Both the position numbers and the translations under genes were made by a program. The notes under the pieces were generated by a model, which worked only from the letters and a program-made list of their open reading frames with translations, was not told the origin of the DNA and searched no databases. DNA of 37,931 bases. Source: Betaproteobacteria bacterium. Its GTDB lineage: Bacteria; Pseudomonadota; Gammaproteobacteria; Burkholderiales; Thiobacteraceae. The stretch lies in contig JANYAU010000123.1 of the NCBI GenBank assembly GCA_025361165.1, positions 1 to 37,931 of the forward strand, read 5' to 3'. Each line of letters opens with the position of its first letter. Within the stretch, counting starts at the first letter, position 1. Of the stretch, positions 31,953 through 37,931 are shown piece after piece.

Positions 31953-34622
31953 ATGTTATTTAGAACCCGAGACGAGATGCGTATTAGCTTGATCGGCGGC
32001 GCGATCCTGCTTATTTTGACCGTAGCGTCCGGGGTGTCGGTGTATGCGGTGATGCGCCAGCAGGCTGAAGCTTATCTGAGCCACAGCGTGCAGCTCAACT
32101 TAGAGTCGCGCACGCGCGTGGTCGAGCGTGAAATTAGCCAAAATATGGCCAATACCGTGGCGCTGGCAAGCCATGCTTTACTCCAGGAGCAATTGGCGAG
32201 TGCGCGCGCGCGTCCGCAAGATTCCAGTGTGGAACGTGATTTGGACGCGACATTGCGCACTTCTTTGACTATGGGGTTCACCGCTTTGGCCTTGTATAAC
32301 AATGCGGGGCACGAAGTGGCGCGCGCCGGGCCGGTCGACGTGAAGCCGGAAATGAGCGTTGCACTCAATTTGCCCTACCGCACGCAGTTAGAGTGGGACG
32401 GTGGTTTGGCCCTCACCACCAAAGTGGATATATTTAAGGCGGGGCGCGTATTGGGTACGCTGATCACCCTGAAGCGCTTGCCGGAGTTGTTGGACGTTCT
32501 CACTGACTTGAAGACACTGGGCGATTCGGCGGAGTTGATTTTGTGCGCCGCCCAGGGCGAGAACGAGATGCAATGCTTTCCTTCGCGCAATACGCCGCAA
32601 GTATCCCAGCATATGCCGCGGCAGCCTCAAGGCCAGGCGGCACTGATGAGTCTGGCCTTGACTGGAAGATCGGGTTTTACCTCCAGCCATCATGACCTGG
32701 CGGGAGAAGGCGCGGTGGCGTATATGCCAGTGGGAACGCTTGGGCTGGGTGCGATGTTGCGCATCGATGCCGCCGAGTTGTATCAACCGATCCAACAGCA
32801 AGCCCGTTATGTGTTGCCGATTCTGCTATTCCTTATTATGGTTGGCGCGTTGTTGCTGCGCTGGCAAGTGTTGCCCTTGCTGCACCAAGTCGTGATTTCC
32901 GAAGCGCGTGCGCGTGAGCTCAACCAGAAATTGCGCCGCAACGAGGCGCGCATTCGGGCGGTGCTCAACCACGTGGATGAAGGCATTATTTCGATGACTA
33001 GCGAGGGGCTGATTCGCACATTCAACCCCGCCGCCGAACACATCTTCGGCTACAGCGCGGAAGAAGTGGTCGGCAACAATATTTCCATGCTGATGCCCGA
33101 GCTTTATGCCGGTCAGCCTAAGCAGACCCTGCAGCATTATTTATCCTCTGGCACGGCGATAGCGATCGGCGCAGCGCGCGAAATCGTAGGGCGCCGCAGA
33201 GACGGTAACCCCTTCCCAATGGAGTTGCGTGTGGGAGAAGTGAAGGTGGAAGGCGAGCATTTGTTTATCGGCGCGATCCGCGACATAGCCGAACGCAAAA
33301 CGGCGGAAGCACGCGTCATCCATCTCGCGAATCACGATACCCTTACCAATCTGCCGAACCGTAATCTATTGCAAGACCGGGCGTCGCAGGCTTTGTTCCA
33401 AGCCAGCCGGGAGCAACGACGCGTGGGACTCTTTTTTATCGATCTCGATCATTTTAAAACCATCAACGATTCCTTGGGCCATCATATTGGGGACCGCTTG
33501 TTACAAACCGTTGGCTCGCGTATCCGGAGTTGTGTCCGTGACGAGGATACCGTCGCGCGCCAAGGGGGGGATGAATTTATCGTGGTCTTGCCCAGCATCA
33601 AACGCTTCGAAGATATTGGCGTCATTGCACAGAAGCTGCTCGGCGCGTTGTCTGCTCCGTATTCGATCGATAGCGCCGAACTGCATACTTCCGCCAGTAT
33701 TGGTGTGTCCGTGTACCCCGATGACGGTGCGGATGTTGAAACACTGATGCGCAATGCCGATACCGCGATGTATTACGCCAAGTCCATTGGACGCAATAAT
33801 TTTCAATTCTTTACGCCGCAGATGAATCAAGCCACGGCAGAGCGCTTGCAGATCGAAAACAAATTACGCCATGCGCTCGAGCGTAATGAGTTCTCACTCA
33901 ACTATCAGCCCATCGTAAATCTGGCCACCGGCCAAGTTAGCGCAGCAGAAGCACTATTGCGCTGGTCGCCCAACGGTGGCGCGATCGGGCCAGATCGTTT
34001 TATTCCGGTGGCGGAAGAAACCGGCTTGATCGTGCCGATCGGCGAATGGGTGATCCGTGCGGCCACCCAGGAGCGGCGGCGCTGGTTGGATCAAGGGCTG
34101 ACCCAGCCGCGCATGTTCGTTAATATCTCGGCGCGTCAGTTTGCGCAAAAAAATCTGGTCGCCATCATCGGACGTATATTGCAGGAAACCGATCTATCGC
34201 CGGAGCATCTGGGTGTTGAGATTACGGAATCGCTGCTCATGGATCGGCCCGATGACGCAGTGCGTACGCTTAAAACCTTGAGCGGTATGGGGGTGCAGAT
34301 TTCGATTGATGACTTTGGCACCGGTTATTCCAGCTTAAGTTATCTTAAACGCTTTCCCTTGGACAAGATCAAAGTTGATCGCAGCTTTGTGCGCGATATC
34401 GCCACCGATCCGGACGACGCGGCCATCGTCACTGCGATTATCGCTATGGCGCATAGTCTTAATACCACCGTGGTGGCAGAAGGGGTGGAAACCGAAAATC
34501 AATTAAATTTCCTGCGCGAGCGAGGCTGTGACGAATTTCAGGGCTATTATTTTAGCCGCCCGGTGCCGGGCTCGGAATTGATCGCCAAGATGGTTTCCGG
34601 CATGCCGCTGGTCTCCAGTTGA
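31953..34622 (+). CDS. Membrane-anchored sensor PAS-GGDEF-EAL protein
   Basis: An 889-residue c-di-GMP protein. A TM helix at about 10-32 is followed by a periplasmic double-Cache-like sensor of about 250 residues and a second TM at about 287-304. Then come a PAS domain (about 330-447), GGDEF (about 455-620) and EAL (about 630-885). GGDEF at 538-542 and the I-site R529-DED are intact. The phosphodiesterase signature EALLRW (E666), FVNISARQF, VEITESLL, DDFGTGYSS, KVDRSFV and VAEGVE are all present, so both activities look competent. The start at 31953 lacks a clear ribosome-binding site; an ATG at 31977 is an alternative. It lies upstream of ubiA with a 51-bp gap, probably by chance. Confidence 0.9.
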   Translation: MLFRTRDEMRISLIGGAILLILTVASGVSVYAVMRQQAEAYLSHSVQLNLESRTRVVEREISQNMANTVALASHALLQEQLASARARPQDSSVERDLDATLRTSLTMGFTALALYNNAGHEVARAGPVDVKPEMSVALNLPYRTQLEWDGGLALTTKVDIFKAGRVLGTLITLKRLPELLDVLTDLKTLGDSAELILCAAQGENEMQCFPSRNTPQVSQHMPRQPQGQAALMSLALTGRSGFTSSHHDLAGEGAVAYMPVGTLGLGAMLRIDAAELYQPIQQQARYVLPILLFLIMVGALLLRWQVLPLLHQVVISEARARELNQKLRRNEARIRAVLNHVDEGIISMTSEGLIRTFNPAAEHIFGYSAEEVVGNNISMLMPELYAGQPKQTLQHYLSSGTAIAIGAAREIVGRRRDGNPFPMELRVGEVKVEGEHLFIGAIRDIAERKTAEARVIHLANHDTLTNLPNRNLLQDRASQALFQASREQRRVGLFFIDLDHFKTINDSLGHHIGDRLLQTVGSRIRSCVRDEDTVARQGGDEFIVVLPSIKRFEDIGVIAQKLLGALSAPYSIDSAELHTSASIGVSVYPDDGADVETLMRNADTAMYYAKSIGRNNFQFFTPQMNQATAERLQIENKLRHALERNEFSLNYQPIVNLATGQVSAAEALLRWSPNGGAIGPDRFIPVAEETGLIVPIGEWVIRAATQERRRWLDQGLTQPRMFVNISARQFAQKNLVAIIGRILQETDLSPEHLGVEITESLLMDRPDDAVRTLKTLSGMGVQISIDDFGTGYSSLSYLKRFPLDKIKVDRSFVRDIATDPDDAAIVTAIIAMAHSLNTTVVAEGVETENQLNFLRERGCDEFQGYYFSRPVPGSELIAKMVSGMPLVSS

Positions 34623-34673
34623 CCCGGTTGCCACGCTGACACACAATAAGCGGCTTGGATTTAGGCGCCCACC

Positions 34674-35540
34674 ATGACCCTCATCGATCGGCTAAATGTG
34701 TATGAAAAGCTGATGCGGCTGGACAAGCCCATCGGTATTTTGCTGTTGCTGTGGCCGACGCTGTGGGGGTTGTGGCTGTCCACTGCCGGTCAGCCGAACT
34801 GGATAATCGTGTGGATCTTCGTGATGGGTACAGTGCTGATGCGGTCTGCGGGCTGCGTCATCAACGACTATATTGACCGCGACATCGATCCGCATGTCGC
34901 GCGCACCCAAAACCGTCCGCTCGCTGCCGGCCTGGTAAGCAAGGAAGAAGCGCTGGCGCTGGCCACGACCTTGGCACTGCTGGCGTTTCTGATGATTTTG
35001 CCCTTGAATCGCTTAACGCTCATGCTCTCCGTCGTCGCGCTGTTGTTGGCGGTGACTTATCCCTTCACCAAACGTTTTTTCGCCCTGCCGCAAGCCTACC
35101 TCGGCATTGCCTTCGGTTTCGGCATCCCCATGGCTTACGCCGCGCAGATCGGGCAGGTGCCGGCGATTGCTTGGGTGCTGTTAGTCGCCAATATATTTTG
35201 GGCGATTGCTTACGATACGCAATATGCCATGGTGGATCGTGAAGACGATCTGAAAGTCGGCATCAAAACATCCGCGCTCACCTTTGGCAAATACGATGTG
35301 ATGGCGGTGATGGCGTGCTACGGCGGCATGCTCGCGATCTTGGTTTGGGTGGGTGTCCGGAGCCATCTGCATTGGCCCTATTTTCTTGGCTTGGCAGTGG
35401 CAGCGAGCTTGATGGGCTACCATTACCAGTTGATCAAAGGCCGTGATCGCGCGCAATGCTTCAAAGCTTTTCTGCACAACAATTGGGTGGGCGCTGCGAT
35501 CTTTGCCGGCATCGTGCTCGATTTTTTATTGCGTCGCTAA
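34674..35540 (+). CDS. ubiA: 4-hydroxybenzoate polyprenyltransferase
   Basis: A 288-residue polytopic membrane prenyltransferase that attaches the isoprenoid tail to 4-hydroxybenzoate in ubiquinone synthesis. The first Asp-rich motif is [20 protein letters not shown], the second [19 protein letters not shown]. The opening [20 protein letters not shown] is the UbiA N-terminus. Length is typical. No ubiC lies nearby. The next gene starts immediately after its stop (TAAATG), so the two are coupled. Confidence 0.96.
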   Translation: MTLIDRLNVYEKLMRLDKPIGILLLLWPTLWGLWLSTAGQPNWIIVWIFVMGTVLMRSAGCVINDYIDRDIDPHVARTQNRPLAAGLVSKEEALALATTLALLAFLMILPLNRLTLMLSVVALLLAVTYPFTKRFFALPQAYLGIAFGFGIPMAYAAQIGQVPAIAWVLLVANIFWAIAYDTQYAMVDREDDLKVGIKTSALTFGKYDVMAVMACYGGMLAILVWVGVRSHLHWPYFLGLAVAASLMGYHYQLIKGRDRAQCFKAFLHNNWVGAAIFAGIVLDFLLRR

Positions 35541-36029
35541 ATGGATATCGCCGCCCTGCTTGCGGAATATGCAAACCTGCCGCGTCTTGCCGATGGCCGC
35601 ATCGATTACGCGCACGCTGACAAAGCGCCGGTGCTGAGCTGCTTCGTCACCTATCAAGGAAAAATTTTGCTGCTCAAGCGCAGTTGTAAGGTGCGTGCTT
35701 ATCAGGGTAAATGGTGCACCGTGGCCGGCTACGTCGATGAAGTGAAACCACTGCAAGAGAAAGCGTTGCAAGAGCTAAAAAATGAACTCGGCATTAAACC
35801 AGAATACGTCGCCAAACTGGCATTAGGCGAGCCTTATGAATTTCAAGACACCGAACTTCACAAGACCTGGAATATTCATCCCATGCTGGTGGTGTTGAAA
35901 CAGCCGATCGAAGTGAATATCGATTGGGAGCACGCCGATTTCGAGTGGATCGATCCAGCGCGACTGGCCGAGTACGATACCGTGCCGATGCTGGCGGAGA
36001 GCTTGCGGCGTGCGCTCGCGGCAGGCTAA
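35541..36029 (+). CDS. Nudix-fold hydrolase-like protein with degenerate Nudix box
   Basis: A 162-residue Nudix-family protein: LSCFVTYQGKILLLKRS is the strand before the box, GYVDEVKPLQEKALQELKNE with LGI (63-85) is the box, and FEWIDPARLAEYDTVP is the C-terminus. Against GX5EX7REUXEEXGU, Gly63, Glu78, Glu82, Gly84 and Ile85 are kept. Glu7 is Lys69, Arg15 is Gln77 and Glu19 is Asn81. Some metal ligands remain, so weak or altered nucleotide-diphosphate hydrolysis, or a binding role, is possible. It starts right after ubiA. The stop shares CTAA with the convergent flavoprotein gene. Confidence 0.8.
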   Translation: MDIAALLAEYANLPRLADGRIDYAHADKAPVLSCFVTYQGKILLLKRSCKVRAYQGKWCTVAGYVDEVKPLQEKALQELKNELGIKPEYVAKLALGEPYEFQDTELHKTWNIHPMLVVLKQPIEVNIDWEHADFEWIDPARLAEYDTVPMLAESLRRALAAG

Positions 36030-36568
36030 TCGTCAATCCCCGTCGGCAAACCATCGATGCTGAGGCGGTTTTTCTCGGCGCGGTATTGGCGCAATCCGTC
36101 CACGCCTTTTTTCTCTGCCCATGTCACCAGCGCATCGCGCTCGCCGCAGAATTCATAGCGCGGTACACCGAAGCCGCACGACGTTTGCACCGATTCGATT
36201 TCCAGAACCACAATCTGGCGCGCGCCGGGAATCGGCGGGAAGGCGCGATAAAGATTTTCCCAGGCGGTATCCTTGGGCCGCACCAGCGTGCCTTTGCCAT
36301 AGAGGCGCAAAATCAGCGGCGCATCTTCGAAGCTGCAAAACATTACCGTCAATCGGCCGTCGGCGAGCAAGTGAGCGGCGGTTTCCGCACCGCTACCGGT
36401 GAGGTCCAGATAGGCAACGCGCGTAGGACTCAGAATGCTGAACGTTTGCAGCCCGCGGGGCGAAAGATTGACGCGGCCCTCGGCCGCCGCACTGGCAGTG
36501 AAAAATAGCCGTTGCGTGCGGATGAAATCCATCAATTCTTCGGTTAAAGCCACGTAAAATTTCGCCAT
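36026..36568 (-). CDS. Pyridoxamine 5'-phosphate oxidase-like flavoprotein
   Basis: A 180-residue split-barrel protein of the PNPOx-like superfamily. RLFFTASAAAEGRVNLSPRG, VAYLDLTGSGAETAAHL and VMFCSFEDAPLILRLYGKG are the usual FMN-binding blocks. The family includes FMN- or F420-dependent oxidoreductases of unknown substrate; it is not PdxH itself. The ATG at 36568 has AGGAG at good spacing, better than the GTG one codon earlier. It is convergent with the Nudix gene (4-bp overlap) and divergent from the phosphatase-like gene, with a 36-bp gap. Confidence 0.85.
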   Translation of the reverse strand: MAKFYVALTEELMDFIRTQRLFFTASAAAEGRVNLSPRGLQTFSILSPTRVAYLDLTGSGAETAAHLLADGRLTVMFCSFEDAPLILRLYGKGTLVRPKDTAWENLYRAFPPIPGARQIVVLEIESVQTSCGFGVPRYEFCGERDALVTWAEKKGVDGLRQYRAEKNRLSIDGLPTGIDD

Positions 36569-36604
36569 CACTCGCTCCTTTAATTATTCGGCTAGGATAG
36601 GGTA

Positions 36605-37018
36605 ATGAGCTATAAACGTAAAGCGCATGTGTTGTTCGTCGGCAGTGGCGATTTGTGTCGCGCCATGATGGCGGCGGCATTCGCTAATTCACTTGGGCAG
36701 CGCTATATGGAAGCGCGCGCGGCGGCGCTGTATCTCGGGCCGCTGGCGCCGGAACTACTGGGCGCGATGCGTGAGGCCGGTGTCGAGATTGCCGATCAAA
36801 TCTTGCATCCGTTCGATGCGAGCAATCTGGCGTGGGCGGATTTGGTCGTGACGCTGGATGAGGCGGCGGATCGCGCTTGCCCGGCACTACCCGAGTGGGT
36901 GCAAAAACGCTGCTATCCTGTTGCGCACCCTGACAATTTGGATAGCGTGCGCCGGGCGCGTGATGCCATCAAACAGCGCGTGGAAGGCATGATCGGCGGC
37001 ATGGCGATGATCGCGTAA
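36605..37018 (+). CDS. Low-molecular-weight phosphatase/ArsC-like protein lacking the catalytic cysteine
   Basis: A 137-residue protein with the fold pattern of low-molecular-weight protein tyrosine phosphatases and thioredoxin-type arsenate reductases. It has HVLFVGSGDLCRAMMAAAFA at the N-terminus and HPDNLDSVRRARDAIKQRV near the C-terminus. In active members the loop reads CxGNxCRS. Here the nucleophile position is Gly13, with Ser14, Asp16 and Ala20 replacing other conserved residues. Cys18 and Arg19 remain. It is therefore probably not a phosphatase or arsenate reductase and may be a binding or regulatory relative. The reading frame is intact and full length, so it is not an obvious pseudogene. 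Confidence 0.75.
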   Translation: MSYKRKAHVLFVGSGDLCRAMMAAAFANSLGQRYMEARAAALYLGPLAPELLGAMREAGVEIADQILHPFDASNLAWADLVVTLDEAADRACPALPEWVQKRCYPVAHPDNLDSVRRARDAIKQRVEGMIGGMAMIA

Positions 37019-37288
37019 GAGCCTATCTCATCCGCTTTGAACGTGGGGCCCTCTCGTTCGACCCCGTAAGCGTTTCACATCATCCCTCGCATTACCTTAT
37101 CTGCGACTTCTCCCCGCTAATTTCAGCGCAGTCAATTTCCGGCTGGGTGTTTTTAACCTCAAAGCGGGAATATTTTGCTGTGAACATCAGTCTTACGTAA
37201 TGAGAAATCAAGCAAAGAGGTAATGGATTTAAAAAACTGGCTTAGATTTGTTCGGCGCTTACTCTTAACTTATAAACGGAGACCCATG

Positions 37289-37753
37289 ATGAAACAACAA
37301 AAAATATTCATTTTAAGCATGCTCGTGGCGGCTGCCTTGACGCTTTCTGCCATGCCCGTGGCGGCTTATGCCAATAGCGCTAAGGCCAAACACGTGAAGA
37401 AAGTGGCTGCCAAACAAAAAGTGATTTTTCAGGTCAGCGATAATGACCCGAAGAAATGGAATTTGACGCTCAATAATGCGAAAAACGTGCAAGAAGATCT
37501 AGGCAAAGACAAGGTGGATATCGAAATTGTCGCTTATGGCCCGGGACTTCCCATGCTGCAATTGGATTCCGAAGTCGGGGGGCGCGTGCAGGACGCATTA
37601 GATAACGGTGTCAAAGTCGTCGCCTGCCAGAATACGATGAGCAAACAAAAACTGATTCAAGGCGATATGCTTCCCAATCTCAGTTATGCCAAAGCGGGTG
37701 TGGTGGAACTGGCCCAAAAACAAGCGCAAGGTTACGCTTACATCAAGCCCTAA
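37289..37753 (+). CDS. Periplasmic DsrE/DsrF-like protein
   Basis: A 154-residue protein with a signal peptide (ILSMLVAAALTLSAMPVAAYA, cleavage near ANS), a short Lys-rich linker and a DsrE-like domain. The domain includes KVIFQVSDNDPKKWNLTLNN, VDIEIVAYGPGLPMLQLDS and NGVKVVACQNTM. The Cys in VACQNTM is at the position usual for this family. Periplasmic DsrE-like proteins of this kind are common in sulfur- and iron-oxidising betaproteobacteria; their function is unclear. GGAGA is better spaced for the second Met (37289) than for the first (37286); longer upstream frames are unlikely. A weak promoter (TTGCTG-17-TAATGA, 37175-37203) is possible in the 270-bp gap before it, which otherwise shows nothing clear. 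Confidence 0.78.
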   Translation: MKQQKIFILSMLVAAALTLSAMPVAAYANSAKAKHVKKVAAKQKVIFQVSDNDPKKWNLTLNNAKNVQEDLGKDKVDIEIVAYGPGLPMLQLDSEVGGRVQDALDNGVKVVACQNTMSKQKLIQGDMLPNLSYAKAGVVELAQKQAQGYAYIKP

Positions 37754-37772
37754 GGGGTATACCGATGGGGAG

Positions 37773-37789
37773 AGCCGGTGTAGCCGGCT
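37773..37789 (+). terminator. Hairpin after the DsrE-like gene
   Basis: AGCCGG-tgtag-CCGGCT forms a 6-bp stem, extendable with GGGGAG and TCCC outside it, 20 bp past the stop. No T-run follows, so termination is plausible but weak. Confidence 0.4.
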
Positions 37790-37792
37790 TCC

Positions 37793-37931
37793 CTAGATAG
37801 TGTCGTCACGAGATAGCGAGCCAAAGCGCGAGACAGCGTACGCGGACTGCAGCCAGGAATGATGCGGCGTTTTTAGCGTAGCGCGTAGCGATGCCCCGCC
37901 AGCGTTTGAGATGCAGAAATGCGTTCTCAAC
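37793..37931 (-). mobile_element. IS5-family-like insertion sequence, right-edge fragment
   Basis: The last about 139 bases hold the 3' end of an IS5-type transposase gene (stop at 37806-37808). Outside it the end-like sequence AGATAGTGTCGTCACG (about 37795-37810) is probably part of the terminal inverted repeat. CTAG just before it may mark the target site. The other end is beyond the window, so exact borders are not fixed. Confidence 0.65.
37806..37931 (-). CDS. IS5-family transposase, C-terminal fragment
   Basis: Reading leftwards from the window edge gives 41 residues and a TGA: VENAFLHLKRWRGIATRYAK, then NAASFLAAVRVRCLALWLAIS. The R-[WF]-RGIATRY-K-x-A-x-x-F-x-A-AV block is the conserved C-terminal YREK-region ending of IS5-group DDE transposases. 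The N-terminal part lies outside the window. The stop codon overlaps the presumed terminal repeat, as is common in compact elements. Confidence 0.85.
   Translation of the reverse strand, partial: VENAFLHLKRWRGIATRYAKNAASFLAAVRVRCLALWLAIS

Overview
The window looks like a chromosomal segment of a betaproteobacterium, probably in or near the Nitrosomonadales (Gallionella, Sulfuricella and relatives). This is inferred from protein style, from the hemA-prfA-prmC and grxD neighbourhood, from a tandem glycine riboswitch in front of gcvT, from the split gcvPA/gcvPB genes, and from groESL carrying both a CIRCE operator and a sigma-32-like promoter. No rRNA is present to fix the taxon. Most of the window is housekeeping DNA. 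Mobile or accessory DNA lies at both edges: the start of a REP-associated (RAYT/Y1) transposase at the left and the C-terminus of an IS5-type transposase at the right.

Layout. 1-1000: RAYT fragment, short direct repeats and a higBA-type toxin-antitoxin pair behind a perfect palindrome. 1180-5020 (minus): a TviB/WbpO-type UDP-GlcNAc dehydrogenase, a TviC/WbpP-type 4-epimerase and a PBP4-like peptidase whose 5' coding end runs through an intergenic repeat. 5130-6960: a secreted trypsin-like protease and a ferritin-like di-iron protein. 6950-8950: bioA and an HNH nuclease. 8940-10950 (minus): an iron-uptake operon (periplasmic cupredoxin, FTR1 permease, outer-membrane protein) behind a Fur-box-like promoter. 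10970-13180: groESL. 13280-15670: a GGDEF-EAL protein. 15880-18290: a DUF485 protein and an ActP-type acetate symporter with a large hydrophilic insert. 18375-23940: two glycine riboswitch aptamers and gcvT-gcvH-gcvPA-tpx-gcvPB-dgkA, with a thiol peroxidase inside the glycine cleavage operon. 23950-24270: grxD.

24383-27540 (minus) is the most unusual part. Four tightly packed genes encode a Tat-signal-like Cys-rich protein, a PqqD-like peptide chaperone, an HprK-like kinase and an NTP_transf_5 nucleotidyltransferase. They sit behind a promoter whose predicted transcript starts directly in three consecutive perfect inverted repeats. This resembles what protein-family databases call the HPr-rel-A system, whose biochemistry is, to my knowledge, undescribed. 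It looks like a machine that modifies a protein in the cytoplasm before folded export.

27621-31860 (minus): hemA-prfA-prmC, tRNA-Phe and trmB. A copy of the tRNA-Phe 3' end lies 58 bp beyond the gene. 31950-37750: a second GGDEF-EAL protein, ubiA, a Nudix protein with a degenerate box, a PNPOx-like flavoprotein, a low-molecular-weight phosphatase-like protein that lacks the nucleophilic cysteine, and a periplasmic DsrE-like protein. Several convergent neighbours share their stop codons, so the genome is compact.
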